NCBI RefSeq assembly: GCF_005405485.1
Contig: NZ_BJED01000003.1
Location: 186,001 to 250,000 of the forward strand
Direction: 5' to 3'
Source of the DNA: Enterococcus hulanensis
Lineage (GTDB): Bacteria; Bacillota; Bacilli; Lactobacillales; Enterococcaceae
DNA length: 64,000 bases
Shown here: positions 8,802 through 19,157 of the stretch, one piece after another
Layout: every line of letters begins with the position of its first letter
Numbering within the stretch: the stretch's first letter is position 1
Program-made: the position numbers and the translations under genes
The notes under the pieces: generated by a model
What the model saw: only the letters and a program-made list of their open reading frames with translations
Database searches by the model: none
Told to the model about the DNA's origin: nothing

Positions 8802-8897
8802 AGCATTCTCTCTTTCTCTTTAAGTCTCAAGCGTTCTCAAAAAGCATACAACAGGATTCGCTTTTATGCCAACCAGTGCATCCTCTCCAACAGAAAA

Positions 8898-8924
8898 AAC
8901 CTCACAATTAAAAATTGTGAGGTT
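8898..8924 (-). terminator. Terminator of pepV
   Basis: A perfect 12-bp stem (AACCTCACAATT with AATTGTGAGGTT) is followed on the minus strand by TTTTTT. Confidence 0.9.
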
Positions 8925-8939
8925 CATTTCAGCAAATGC

Positions 8940-10352
8940 TTATTTCACTAAACGATAGATCGCGTCTGCATAGATTACTGCAGAGTTCAAAATATCTTCA
9001 ACGGACATGTATTCGTTGGCTTGGTGCATTGTATCTTCAAAGCCAGGGAATTGTGCGCCGTAAGCGACACCGCGTTCTAGTAAACGACCGAATGTTCCGC
9101 CGCCAATCACTTTTTCTTCCCCTTTGATACCAGTGTGGTCTTCAAAGGTATCTAGCAAAGTAGCTACCAATGGATCATCTGCTGGTACATAGTGAGGAAG
9201 CATGTGGTGTGCTCCTTGAGTCACCTTCACGTCCGCGCCGAATAGTTCTTCTAATTTTGCTTTGATGTCTTCGGCTGTCGTACCTTTAGGGTAACGGAAG
9301 TTCAACGTGATATGGTTGTCGTTGTCTTGACCGTCTTTGAAGCTGAAGATTCCAGCGTTCATCGTCAATTCGCCCATTTTTTCATTGTTGAATGCTACGC
9401 CTAATTTTTTACCATAAACATCTTCATGGATGTATTTTGCGCTGTTTTCGATAAAGGCTTTAGCACCCTTTTCAAAATCATAGTTTGTCAAAAAGACTGC
9501 TAAGAAAGTCCCAGCGTTCGTACCTAATTGAGGACTTGCGCCATGAGCTGCTTTTCCGTCTAAATGTAAAGTAACTGTTGTACCAGATACTTCAGCTTTT
9601 CCGCTAACTGGATTGTTTTCAACATAGTCGGCGAATTCCTTCGCTAATTTTTCAGCAGCGTCTGCATCTGCAACTTTTACTTCTGCAACTGCATTGCCGG
9701 GAACCATGTTTTCGCGAAGACCAGCTTCAAAGCTTACAAGTACATAAGAAGTACCGTTTGTACCATCAAAATGAGGGATCATAGTTACGTTCCCTTTTTC
9801 ACCGTTGATGATTGGGAAATACGCATCTGGTGAGAAACCAAAGTCAGGTTTTTCTTCGTGTTCGAAGTAGTAGTCCATATCTCCCCAGCCGCTTTCTTCG
9901 TCAGTACCGAAGACGAAACGGATTTTTTTAGAGATTGGCAAACCTAATTCTTTGATGATTTTTACAGCATAGTAAGCCGCAACTGAAGGGCCTTTATCAT
10001 CGCTTGATCCGCGGGCGTATAATTTGCCGTCGCGAATTTCTGGTTCGTAAGGATCTGAACTCCAACCGTCGCCAGCAGGTACCACATCTAAGTGACCGAA
10101 GATTCCTAAGGTTTCATCGCCGTCACCGTAATCAAAATGGCCGGCATAGTTGTCGACGTTTTTTGTTGTGAAGCCATCGCGTTCTGCGATCTCAAGCATT
10201 TTTTCTAATGCTTCCACCGGCCCAGGTCCGAATGGTGCTTCTTTAGTTGCTTTGTCGTCTTCACGTTCACTCTTAATACGTAATAAAGTGAATAGATCCG
10301 CTAATAGATCGTCTTTACGTGCTTCGACTTCTTTTTTAAAATCGATTGTCAT
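8940..10352 (-). CDS. pepV: Dipeptidase PepV (M20A)
   Basis: This 470-residue Zn-dependent cytosolic dipeptidase matches Lactobacillus PepV in length. Metal and catalytic motifs are visible: GHLDVVPAGDGW, the bridging Asp in SSDDKGPS, the EE pair in GTDEESGWGD and the late His in DTMHQANEYM. It completes peptide breakdown by releasing amino acids from dipeptides, including some carnosine-like ones in the family. TAAGGAGG upstream of MTIDFKKEV fixes the start; the open frame extends 15 residues further without support. Confidence 0.95.
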   Translation of the reverse strand: MTIDFKKEVEARKDDLLADLFTLLRIKSEREDDKATKEAPFGPGPVEALEKMLEIAERDGFTTKNVDNYAGHFDYGDGDETLGIFGHLDVVPAGDGWSSDPYEPEIRDGKLYARGSSDDKGPSVAAYYAVKIIKELGLPISKKIRFVFGTDEESGWGDMDYYFEHEEKPDFGFSPDAYFPIINGEKGNVTMIPHFDGTNGTSYVLVSFEAGLRENMVPGNAVAEVKVADADAAEKLAKEFADYVENNPVSGKAEVSGTTVTLHLDGKAAHGASPQLGTNAGTFLAVFLTNYDFEKGAKAFIENSAKYIHEDVYGKKLGVAFNNEKMGELTMNAGIFSFKDGQDNDNHITLNFRYPKGTTAEDIKAKLEELFGADVKVTQGAHHMLPHYVPADDPLVATLLDTFEDHTGIKGEEKVIGGGTFGRLLERGVAYGAQFPGFEDTMHQANEYMSVEDILNSAVIYADAIYRLVK

Positions 10353-10756
10353 TGAAAGATTCCTCCTTATTCGATTCGAATGCCATATAACATTCAACTA
10401 CTGCATTCACTTGAATGATTGCCTCACTTTTAAACGGCTTTCTCTTCTTAGTGAATTGCGAAAAGTTGAGCCAACTCTAATGAAGATGTAAAAATTTGAG
10501 ACAAATTTTCTTATTGTCGTTGGCATACGATTCCACTAGCGTATTAAAAATACAAAGTGGAACTCGCAACTGACATCCCTTAATTTAAACCACTTTAATG
10601 ATAGCATTCTATTGAATAGAATAAAAATGAAAACTCTTTAAGAAATGCAAGGACAGGTTCTCCTTTTTCCCTTATAATGAGACTCATAGTGAATTTTATC
10701 CTGTTATTACCATTAAAAATGATTCCAATATAAAGTTAATGAAAGCGGGTGACTAG
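10353..10756. other. Intergenic region with a repeat-like remnant and the nnrD promoter
   Basis: There is no credible gene here. Bases ~10441-10582 carry a minus-strand GGGATGTCAGTT start and a TTTTT/AAAAA-type hairpin that recall the tandem element at 14011-14498. A likely nnrD promoter is AGGACA (10650-10655) with TATAAT (10673-10678), 17 bp apart. Confidence 0.5.
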
Positions 10757-11596
10757 ATGGTCCAACTAAACGAAGAAATATTGCATAAAGTGATTACAAA
10801 ACGACCGAAGATTTCCCACAAAGGAACCTTTGGCAGAGTTGTTTTGATCGGCGGCAATCAACAATATGGCGGTGCGATCATCATGAGTGCCGAGGCTTGT
10901 ATCAAAAGCGGCGCGGGACTTACCACCGTCGTCACTGCTGAAAAAAATCATAGCGCCCTTCACGCACGCCTGCCAGAAGCGATGGTTTTAGCCTTTTGGG
11001 AGACGACGATGATCTATCAGGTTCTAGAAAAAGCCGATGTTGTCTTGATTGGTCCTGGGCTAGGCTTGGATAAAACGGCACTGACCCTGTTAAAAGGCGT
11101 ATTGAAAAGTCAAAAAGAGCAGCAATGGCTGGTAATTGACGGTTCAGCCATCTCGCTCTTTAGTGAGTATAATCTGACATTAAAGCATCCTGAACAGACC
11201 GTGTTCACTCCTCATCAGGCGGAGTGGGAAAGACTGAGCGGCTTATCCTTTATCCAGCAGACGGATGAAAACAATCGCGCCAAGCAGGCTCTTTTAGGCG
11301 CCAAGATCGTTTTGAAGAGTCATCGCACAACGATCTACGACGAAGCGATCGCCTACTATCAAAATTCCTTAGGTAATCCGGGAATGGCGACAGGCGGTAC
11401 GGGAGATACTTTGGCTGGTATGATCACCGGCTTTTTAGCTCAGTTTGAAAAAAATATCGATACGGTCGGAGCGGCGGTCTATCTCCATAGCTTGATAGGC
11501 GACGAGCTGGCAAAAGATCATTACGTCGTCTTGCCTACCTCCATCAGTGAGGCTCTGCCTCGTTATATGAAAAAATATGCAACCGAAAGGAACTAA
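10757..11596 (+). CDS. nnrD: ADP-dependent NAD(P)H-hydrate dehydratase
   Basis: This 279-residue ribokinase-fold enzyme dehydrates damaged NADH-hydrate or NADPH-hydrate back to NAD(P)H using ADP. The signatures are HKGTFGRVVLIGGNQQYGGA near the N-terminus, VLIGPGLG, FTPHQAEWERL and the anion-hole/catalytic GGTGDTLAGMI near the C-terminus. It is the stand-alone dehydratase form: no NnrE epimerase domain is fused. The thioesterase gene starts two bases after its stop, so the two are translationally coupled. Confidence 0.95.
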   Translation: MVQLNEEILHKVITKRPKISHKGTFGRVVLIGGNQQYGGAIIMSAEACIKSGAGLTTVVTAEKNHSALHARLPEAMVLAFWETTMIYQVLEKADVVLIGPGLGLDKTALTLLKGVLKSQKEQQWLVIDGSAISLFSEYNLTLKHPEQTVFTPHQAEWERLSGLSFIQQTDENNRAKQALLGAKIVLKSHRTTIYDEAIAYYQNSLGNPGMATGGTGDTLAGMITGFLAQFEKNIDTVGAAVYLHSLIGDELAKDHYVVLPTSISEALPRYMKKYATERN

Positions 11597-11598
11597 CT

Positions 11599-12033
11599 AT
11601 GGAAAAATATCCCGGCTATCTTCGCAAGCCTTTTTATTATGAAACAGACAAGATGGGCATCATTCATCACTCTAATTACATTCGCTGGTTTGAAGAGGCC
11701 CGTGTCGACGCGCTGTCTTTTATGAACTGCCCCTTTGAAAAAATCGAAGCTGATGGTATTATGATCCCTGTTTTAGGTGTCAGCTGCGAGTACAAGGAAA
11801 TGGTCCGCTTCGGCGACGAAGTTCTGATCCAACCAATCGTCACTAAATATACCGGCACACGCCTAGATTTCGAATACCGTGTCTATAATGGAGACAGACT
11901 GGTGACGACCGGTACGAGCCAACACTGCTTCATGTCCTACGAAACTAACCGTTTAGTGCAGCTGCGAAAAACTCATCCTGCCCTGCATGAACTATTTTTA
12001 GAATATTACGAAACAACCAAAGAAGATTTGTAA
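11599..12033 (+). CDS. Acyl-CoA thioesterase, 4HBT hot-dog fold (YbgC/FadM-like)
   Basis: This 144-residue hot-dog-fold thioesterase carries the family's N-terminal motif YYETDKMGIIHHSNYIRWFEEAR, including the Asp (in ETD) and the HHSNY helix start. It hydrolyses acyl-CoA thioesters of unknown chain type. AAAGGA lies seven bases before the ATG and overlaps the end of nnrD, so the pair is one transcript. A hairpin terminator follows at once. Confidence 0.9.
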   Translation: MEKYPGYLRKPFYYETDKMGIIHHSNYIRWFEEARVDALSFMNCPFEKIEADGIMIPVLGVSCEYKEMVRFGDEVLIQPIVTKYTGTRLDFEYRVYNGDRLVTTGTSQHCFMSYETNRLVQLRKTHPALHELFLEYYETTKEDL

Positions 12034-12036
12034 AAA

Positions 12037-12067
12037 AATAGCCGCTGGCAAATTGCCAACGGCTATT
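12037..12067. terminator. Bidirectional terminator between thioesterase and EIIC genes
   Basis: The stem AAATAGCCGCTGGCA pairs with TGCCAACGGCTATTT with one mismatch and has T/A-runs on both sides. Confidence 0.85.
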
Positions 12068-12099
12068 TTTAATTTAAGAAATCTTTCCGGTCTCTCTTA

Positions 12100-13473
12100 T
12101 TATGCTGAAATGCTTTCGCCAGCAGTTTCTTCTGACACACTTGTTTCTTCATCAACCAATTTTTTGTCGTAAGCACGAGCAAATGGCAGGTAGATGACAA
12201 ACGCTGCACCCGCACAGATGATTGCGACTAAAGCTGCTTTCCAGTCACCAGCGGTACTGATGAAGGCACCGACACCAACTGGTGAAGGCCAAGGCATGTT
12301 CGCGATTACTGGACGAATGAATTCTAATTGGATCGCAAAGTAAGCAATCGATGCTGAAACCATTGGTGCTAAGAAGAACGGAATCGCCATGAATGGATTG
12401 TAGATCAATGGGATACCGAAGATTAGCGGTTCATTGATATTGAACAGACATGGAACGATTGCTGCTTTACCTAAGACTTTTAACTGTTCTGATTTAGCCA
12501 TGTAAACTAAGAAGATACATAAACCTAATGTTGCACCAGATCCGCCGATTGTTACGAAGGCGTTTTGGAACTCACCGGCTAACGGGATATGTGCGCCGTC
12601 AGCGTTCAAAGCCAAGTTGCCCAAAGTGATCGGAGCGATCAATGAAGAAATAATGTTGGCGCCGTGAATACCCACGATCCATAAAGCGTGGATCAAGAAG
12701 TAAATCACCATAACACCGATCCAGCTGCTGGTTAAGTTCGTTACGAAACCGAACGGAATAGCGATCAATTGGAAAATATCGGTATTGAGGAATACTAAGA
12801 CCCCTGTAATGATCAGGATAACAAAGGCTACAACAAATGCTGGGATCAATGCTGTAAAGGCTCTAGATACACCTTCTGGAACTTGTTCAGGCATTTTGAT
12901 GACCCAATTTTTTGATACACACAAACGATAAAGCTGAACGGCAATGACTGCCATGATGATTCCTGTAAAGATTCCGACTGTTCCTAAACGAGCAACGCCG
13001 TCACCGCCGATTGCCCAACCGTTGATGATGTTTTCTTTAGCGTCAGTCAAACGAACCACTGTGCCGTTGTCCATCACTAATTGAGGAATCGACAAGAAGA
13101 ATGCGAACATTGACAGCAATGCACCTGTGATCGGCGCCATGTTCAAATCTTCTTCTTCCGCGATGATTTTCGTGTACTCATATCCTAAGCCAACACAAAA
13201 GTATAATGCCAAAATCCCCATCGTCGTACTGTTGGCTAACATGTAAAGGTCACTGAATTTGAAAAACGTCGCGTTGAAAATGCCTTCTAAAAACGGAAAT
13301 GTCATTGGCAAAATATTGAACACTAAGAACATTGAACCAACGATCGTAAATGGAATTGCGCCCATACCAGCACCCATGATTGCCCGCACAACTTTTAATG
13401 ATGCGATTTTCCCCATTGGGCCCATCAAGTTTTTCTCTAAGAAAGCAAAGACTTTATTATTTGATCCGTCCAT
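12100..13473 (-). CDS. PTS cellobiose-type EIIC permease
   Basis: This 457-residue membrane permease belongs to the lactose/cellobiose (Lac) PTS family. It moves a beta-glucoside across the membrane while EIIB phosphorylates it. About ten hydrophobic segments are visible, and the substrate-site loop NINEPLIFGIPLIYNPFMAIPFFLAP is the family hallmark. It is the last gene of the minus-strand operon, 14 bases after the 169-residue membrane protein. AAAGGG precedes the ATG. The long separation from EIIB and EIIA in the same operon is unusual. Confidence 0.95.
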   Translation of the reverse strand: MDGSNNKVFAFLEKNLMGPMGKIASLKVVRAIMGAGMGAIPFTIVGSMFLVFNILPMTFPFLEGIFNATFFKFSDLYMLANSTTMGILALYFCVGLGYEYTKIIAEEEDLNMAPITGALLSMFAFFLSIPQLVMDNGTVVRLTDAKENIINGWAIGGDGVARLGTVGIFTGIIMAVIAVQLYRLCVSKNWVIKMPEQVPEGVSRAFTALIPAFVVAFVILIITGVLVFLNTDIFQLIAIPFGFVTNLTSSWIGVMVIYFLIHALWIVGIHGANIISSLIAPITLGNLALNADGAHIPLAGEFQNAFVTIGGSGATLGLCIFLVYMAKSEQLKVLGKAAIVPCLFNINEPLIFGIPLIYNPFMAIPFFLAPMVSASIAYFAIQLEFIRPVIANMPWPSPVGVGAFISTAGDWKAALVAIICAGAAFVIYLPFARAYDKKLVDEETSVSEETAGESISA

Positions 13474-13487
13474 TTTTTAATCACCCT

Positions 13488-13997
13488 TTATTTATTATTT
13501 AGTTTGCTAAATTCTGTAATATACGATGCATGTTTATCCTTTTGACTATAAATGCTGTTAATTCTTTTTAAAATAATTCCTGACAACAGGATTCCAACGA
13601 TCAATATGCAGCTGACAAACCCTTTGCTTGTCATGTTATTTGTGAAAAATGGGAAGACTTGTTCGAAGCCTAGATTCGTCAAAACAGCCGCAAACAAAAT
13701 GATGTTCATTACTATTTGAGTTATTTGATATAGCCGATGCCATTTTAATTGGTCGCGAACATCATCTGATGGATAGCCGTACAGACGTAAATGCTCTGCA
13801 ATGGCTGGCACTGAAAGTACAATTAATCCCAGCGGCAGCAGTGCCCACATACTTTTACTCATAGCTAAAGAAAGCAACCAATATAAATTAGTAAAGAAAA
13901 AACCGGCTAATAAATATCTAAGTAAAAGGAAGCGATTATATCTAAAATTCTTCAATGCCGTTTCTTTTTTTAACTGACTAACAGACTCTTTATCCAT
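13488..13997 (-). CDS. Unknown four-helix membrane protein of the PTS operon
   Basis: This 169-residue protein has a short basic N-terminus and four predicted membrane segments (around residues 28-45, 50-68, 95-113 and 127-145) with a charged loop YGYPSDDVRDQLKWHRLYQ in between. I do not recognise a family. Its place directly before EIIC suggests a role in PTS assembly or sensing, which is inference. Its ribosome binding site (AAGGAG, ten bases from the ATG) is formed at the edge of the adjacent tandem repeat. Confidence 0.75.
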   Translation of the reverse strand: MDKESVSQLKKETALKNFRYNRFLLLRYLLAGFFFTNLYWLLSLAMSKSMWALLPLGLIVLSVPAIAEHLRLYGYPSDDVRDQLKWHRLYQITQIVMNIILFAAVLTNLGFEQVFPFFTNNMTSKGFVSCILIVGILLSGIILKRINSIYSQKDKHASYITEFSKLNNK

Positions 13998-14010
13998 CGT
14001 GTGTTCTCTC

Positions 14011-14498
14011 CTTATTCGTAGTTAGGTAATGATTTTTTATCAAAAATCAATCCTATTCTCATGCCGTATATCATTCTGCTAAAGTGCACGTACTTCTTTT
14101 TTCTTGAAGCTTGATGTCTTTACGTCGAACGTTGTGCTACTGCGAAAAGCAGAACTGACATCCTATCTCGTTCTTCGGTAACTATTTTTTCAAAAACCGA
14201 AAAAATAGGTTTTATTCTCGCCACGTATATCATCCAACTAGTTCTTTCATTTTTGTTTTCTTTGAACTGCTTTTTAGGTTTTTTCACCTTATTAGCTGCT
14301 AACAAGTTGGACTGACATCCTTATTCGTAGTAAGGTAATGATTTTTTAACAAAAATCACTCCTATTCTCATGCCGTATATCATTCTGCTAAAACGTACGT
14401 ACTTCTTTTTTCTAGAAACTTGATGTCTCTATATCGAACTTTGTGCTACTGCGAAAAGCAGAACTGACATCCTATCTCGTTCTTCGGTAGCTATTTTT
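14011..14498 (-). repeat. Tandem ~150-bp repeat array within the PTS operon
   Basis: Three full units and a truncated fourth lie at about 14011-14163 (A), 14164-14320 (B), 14321-14472 (C) and 14473-14498 (D). A and C are about 90% identical and 309 bp apart; B and D form a second subtype, so the order alternates. Read on the minus strand, each unit has GGATGTCAGT at one end, ATGATATACG in the middle and a TTTTT/AAAAA hairpin. Short reading frames start at both ATGs. There is no transposase and no obvious target duplication. Confidence 0.8.
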
Positions 14499-14677
14499 CA
14501 AACATCATTTGCTTGTTCGTATTCTTGTATTTCTTTTTCTAGCTGTTTATATTTTTTCTCGACTCGTTTGGCTTCAACGGCTAGCGGTATCCCGCCGTAG
14601 GGCAACTGCTTGATGGTGTCCAACTCTTTTTTTAAGTTGTTCAGCTCCACCCGTTTTAATTCGATTTTTTTATTCAT
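14498..14677 (-). CDS. 59-residue coiled-coil-like small protein of the PTS operon
   Basis: This short gene starts MNKKIELKRVELNNLKKELD and ends QEYEQANDV. AAGGAG lies nine bases before the ATG, a strong sign of translation. The charged heptad-like spacing of Leu and Ile on both sides of a central PYGGIPLAVEAKRVE segment suggests a helical hairpin. It sits 37 bases after EIIA on the same transcript. No family is recognised. Its last codons run into the truncated unit of the repeat array. Confidence 0.7.
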   Translation of the reverse strand: MNKKIELKRVELNNLKKELDTIKQLPYGGIPLAVEAKRVEKKYKQLEKEIQEYEQANDV

Positions 14678-14714
14678 CCTTAGCGCTCCTTGTTCTTACT
14701 AAGGTAAGTAGCTC

Positions 14715-15032
14715 TTATTGTGCTACTTTTTGATATAAAGACAGCATCTCGATTGCGACTTCGCGGAGGGTCATAGTGGTCATCAGGTGATCTTGTGCGT
14801 GCACCATAATGATTTCCATTTCGATTTTTTCTCCGCTGGCGTATTGCTGTAAGAGCTCGGTTTGTGCTTTGTGGGCTTTGACTAGCGACTCGTTTGCTTC
14901 GTTCAAATGTCCTTCGGCTTCTTCATAGTTTCCTTCACGCATACTTTTGAAACCTTCATGTACAAGAGTTCGGGCATCGCCACTACTCAAAATAATTTCA
15001 AATGCAGCTTCTTGTAATTTTTCTGAGTCCAT
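14715..15032 (-). CDS. PTS lactose/cellobiose-family EIIA
   Basis: This 105-residue all-helical EIIA of the Lac family accepts phosphate from HPr and passes it to EIIB. The active histidine is His78 in the conserved VHAQDHLMT, with His82 nearby, the same spacing as in lactose EIIA. AAGGAG precedes the ATG, and it starts 14 bases after the regulator stop codon. It belongs to the beta-glucoside operon. Confidence 0.95.
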   Translation of the reverse strand: MDSEKLQEAAFEIILSSGDARTLVHEGFKSMREGNYEEAEGHLNEANESLVKAHKAQTELLQQYASGEKIEMEIIMVHAQDHLMTTMTLREVAIEMLSLYQKVAQ

Positions 15033-15046
15033 TTGTTTTCTCCTTT

Positions 15047-17062
15047 TTATGCTTTTTTAAATTGATCAATAAACGCCTTGATAAAGTTATCAAAAGTATC
15101 GCTGAAAGCTAAGGCTTTCCTGAAGTGATCATCTTCCATGATTTCGACCAACATTTGACTAACCTTGTCTATCTCAAACTTCCCTATTTTATCCGGTGAC
15201 AGCAAGAATACTAATTGAATGCTTTGACATTCCTCGCCCCAGTTGATCCCTTCCGGTACTACCGCTACCGCAACGTGACCTTCTTTGGTCAGCGCTTCGA
15301 TTGGATGCGGTACAGCCATAAATTCTGAGAAGACGACTGAACTATAGGATTCTCTTAGTTTCAACTGGTTCAAAAAGCTTTCCTGCAAGTCGGTGTTTTC
15401 GACTGCTTCGATCTTGCCGATCAATTCTTTTAAGACCGCCTCTTTTGTTGCGGGTCCTTTGGCAAAATAAAACAGCTCTGGTTTGAAGCTTCGCTTAATT
15501 AATTCAATTTGTTCTTCGACCATTTCTGGCTGATTCTTTTCTTTGCAATCTTTGAAATGGCCACCCTTATTGCTGGATATTTCATGATTGATTTTTTGGA
15601 TGTCCTCTTTCCCTAAGAAGACGCTGACGTTAACGATTGGTGCATTTAAAACGATATTTCCCAAATTGATCGATGAAATGATCAAATCGATCTGGCTTAA
15701 ATCCTGTTCGGCGATCTCATAGTAGCTGATGACCTTTTCGATCAAGATTCTGGAGCCAAATTCTCGTTCCAACCGATTTTTGATCATCTGGGAGCTGCCT
15801 AAGCCGGTCGCACAAATAACTAGAACATGAGTCTTTTGCTCATTGAAGTAGCGTTCCACCGCTGCCGTTATGTGAATGGCAAGATAGGCCCATTCCCCTT
15901 CGGTCACTTGATAAGGCTTAAAGACAGGCATTTTTGAAAAATAGTTGACTGTCAGCTCATACAAATCAGGATATTGTGTCTTGATCTCCTCGAGCAGCGG
16001 ATTTTCGATGCTGGAGTTGTTTTGCAGCCGTGTCAATAGCGGGATGAAGTGAATCATCAGCCCATCAATTAAGATCGTATCGTGTTCCAAATTAAACGGC
16101 GTGTTCTGATCGATCGCCTTTAATGTTTCTAGCAACTGCGATCGAATTTCAGCTTCGGTCGCATCGGCCTTTTGAAAAATGGTTTTAGCGGTGATCTTAT
16201 TCTTCAAGTGAAGCGCGATAAAATCGGCTTCTTCAGAAGAAAAGGTGATCCCCATCGCATTTTCAATTCTTGCTAAGATTTTTAATGCTGTTTGGTATTC
16301 AATCGAATCTTCGTCAAAAGCGATCGGCGCCTGGATGTCCATCAAGAAACCATTTTGGATTCGTTTGATCGCCAGGCCGATATGAAGGACTAAGTTATAA
16401 ACGATGAAATCTGAAAGTTTTAATTGTGATTCCCGACATTCATCTAAAACAATAATGACAATTTCCTCAACACTGATCCCTTCCAATAAGTTCGCGTACA
16501 TTGAAAAGGCAAACAGATTGTCATGCAGACGTTCCATAAAGAAATAATTCATAATGAAGTGGCGAATATTCTGTTCATTCCCTACTATGAAAATTCCTTT
16601 ATTGCTTTTACTTTGAAGCTCGATTTGGTAAGGTGCGATCAGTTTTTTTATTTCAACTAGATCGTTCGATATGGTTGAGCGAGAAACAAATAGTTCGTCT
16701 GCGATTGCATCAACATACACGGCACTTTGTTCAAAAAATAAGCGGTTTAGAATATAGTACTGTCGATCATTTGATTCCTGAATCGTCGTAATATCCTTTG
16801 AAGTTGATTGATCTTTTACTTCGGTCAGATAAAACTCATCAAATCTTTTTGCGTCCTCAATTTTCAACTGGTACCCATTTCCTTGTTTCGCTTCGATCGT
16901 CGCGACAGCCTCAGCTTTTAATGTATCTTCTAACAAATGCAGATATTTTCTGGCTGTCCGATTGGAAACATCAATCCCCGAAGCAATTTCTTGGCTCGTC
17001 AAATACGTGTGCTTATGATCAAAAAGCAGTTTTAGGATTTGTGTTTCTCTTTTGCTCAACAT
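15047..17062 (-). CDS. PTS-regulated transcriptional activator (LicR/BglG type)
   Basis: This 671-residue multidomain activator has, in order, two N-terminal helix-turn-helix segments (LTSQEIASGIDVSNRTARKYL and VDAIADELFVSRSTISNDL), two PTS regulation domains with conserved histidines (about residues 190-390), a gat-type EIIB-like domain (VLVICATGLGSSQMI) and a C-terminal mannitol-type EIIA-like domain (active-site region FMAVPHPIEAL). It is phosphorylated by HPr or EIIB and activates the operon when substrate is transported. The ATG at 17062 is nine bases after AAGGA; the in-frame TTG at 17071 is too close. It lies within the operon it should control. Confidence 0.92.
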   Translation of the reverse strand: MLSKRETQILKLLFDHKHTYLTSQEIASGIDVSNRTARKYLHLLEDTLKAEAVATIEAKQGNGYQLKIEDAKRFDEFYLTEVKDQSTSKDITTIQESNDRQYYILNRLFFEQSAVYVDAIADELFVSRSTISNDLVEIKKLIAPYQIELQSKSNKGIFIVGNEQNIRHFIMNYFFMERLHDNLFAFSMYANLLEGISVEEIVIIVLDECRESQLKLSDFIVYNLVLHIGLAIKRIQNGFLMDIQAPIAFDEDSIEYQTALKILARIENAMGITFSSEEADFIALHLKNKITAKTIFQKADATEAEIRSQLLETLKAIDQNTPFNLEHDTILIDGLMIHFIPLLTRLQNNSSIENPLLEEIKTQYPDLYELTVNYFSKMPVFKPYQVTEGEWAYLAIHITAAVERYFNEQKTHVLVICATGLGSSQMIKNRLEREFGSRILIEKVISYYEIAEQDLSQIDLIISSINLGNIVLNAPIVNVSVFLGKEDIQKINHEISSNKGGHFKDCKEKNQPEMVEEQIELIKRSFKPELFYFAKGPATKEAVLKELIGKIEAVENTDLQESFLNQLKLRESYSSVVFSEFMAVPHPIEALTKEGHVAVAVVPEGINWGEECQSIQLVFLLSPDKIGKFEIDKVSQMLVEIMEDDHFRKALAFSDTFDNFIKAFIDQFKKA

Positions 17063-17077
17063 TGCTATCAATCCTTA

Positions 17078-17392
17078 CTAAATATTTTCAAGAATCACTT
17101 TAGACAATTTATCAATCCCCATTGGAATCGGTACATACGCTTGCGGCGGGATGTTGACAATTGGTTTGCTGTATTTCTTCGCGCTCTTTTCTAAGCTGTC
17201 AAAGTACATTTTTGTTTGCGGACTAACCAGATACAAATCATATTCGTCCTTGGCAATCGTGCTTGCTCCTTGCGATTGAGAAGTGGCATCTACTTGGATC
17301 TCTTCTCCTTTTCCTTGCAAGTTCTCTGTTGTTTTTTTGGCAATTACTGATGAAGACATTCCTCCGGCACAAATAATCAATGCTTTTTTCAT
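17078..17392 (-). CDS. PTS cellobiose-type EIIB
   Basis: This 104-residue cytosolic EIIB of the Lac family has its phosphorylated cysteine at Cys8 in LIICAGGMSSSVIAKK. It transfers phosphate from EIIA to the incoming beta-glucoside. GGGAGG precedes the ATG. It sits between the glucosidase (95 bp upstream) and the activator gene (15 bp downstream). Confidence 0.95.
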   Translation of the reverse strand: MKKALIICAGGMSSSVIAKKTTENLQGKGEEIQVDATSQSQGASTIAKDEYDLYLVSPQTKMYFDSLEKSAKKYSKPIVNIPPQAYVPIPMGIDKLSKVILENI

Positions 17393-17487
17393 CGTTGTTT
17401 CCTCCCTATATTATTTAAATATTTTTATCCTTATATTTCTTTCTACTATTATTTTAATAGAATCACAGCTTATAGCGGGTTCGTTTT

Positions 17488-19009
<1,522 letters not shown>

Positions 19010-19060
19010 TTTGCTAGCTGGGGTAGTTTCTATAGAAGAAAGTTGTTTTAAAAAGACAAA

Positions 19061-19098
19061 AAAACATCTAAAGCAACAGAATCTGCCTTAGATGTTTT
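19061..19098 (-). terminator. Terminator of the amino acid permease gene
   Basis: An 11-bp stem (AAAACATCTAA with TTAGATGTTTT) is followed on the minus strand by TTTTGTC. Confidence 0.75.
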
Positions 19099-19157
19099 CT
19101 CGTATTTGTTTGCTTTAAGCCGTTTTCGTAATAAATCGAAGATGACGGCTTTAACGC

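Noticed and set aside
14120-14305. A 61-residue minus-strand open frame in the repeat array
   Set aside because: It spans unit boundaries and is explained by the tandem repeat; the mini-ORF idea is kept as a finding rather than a gene.
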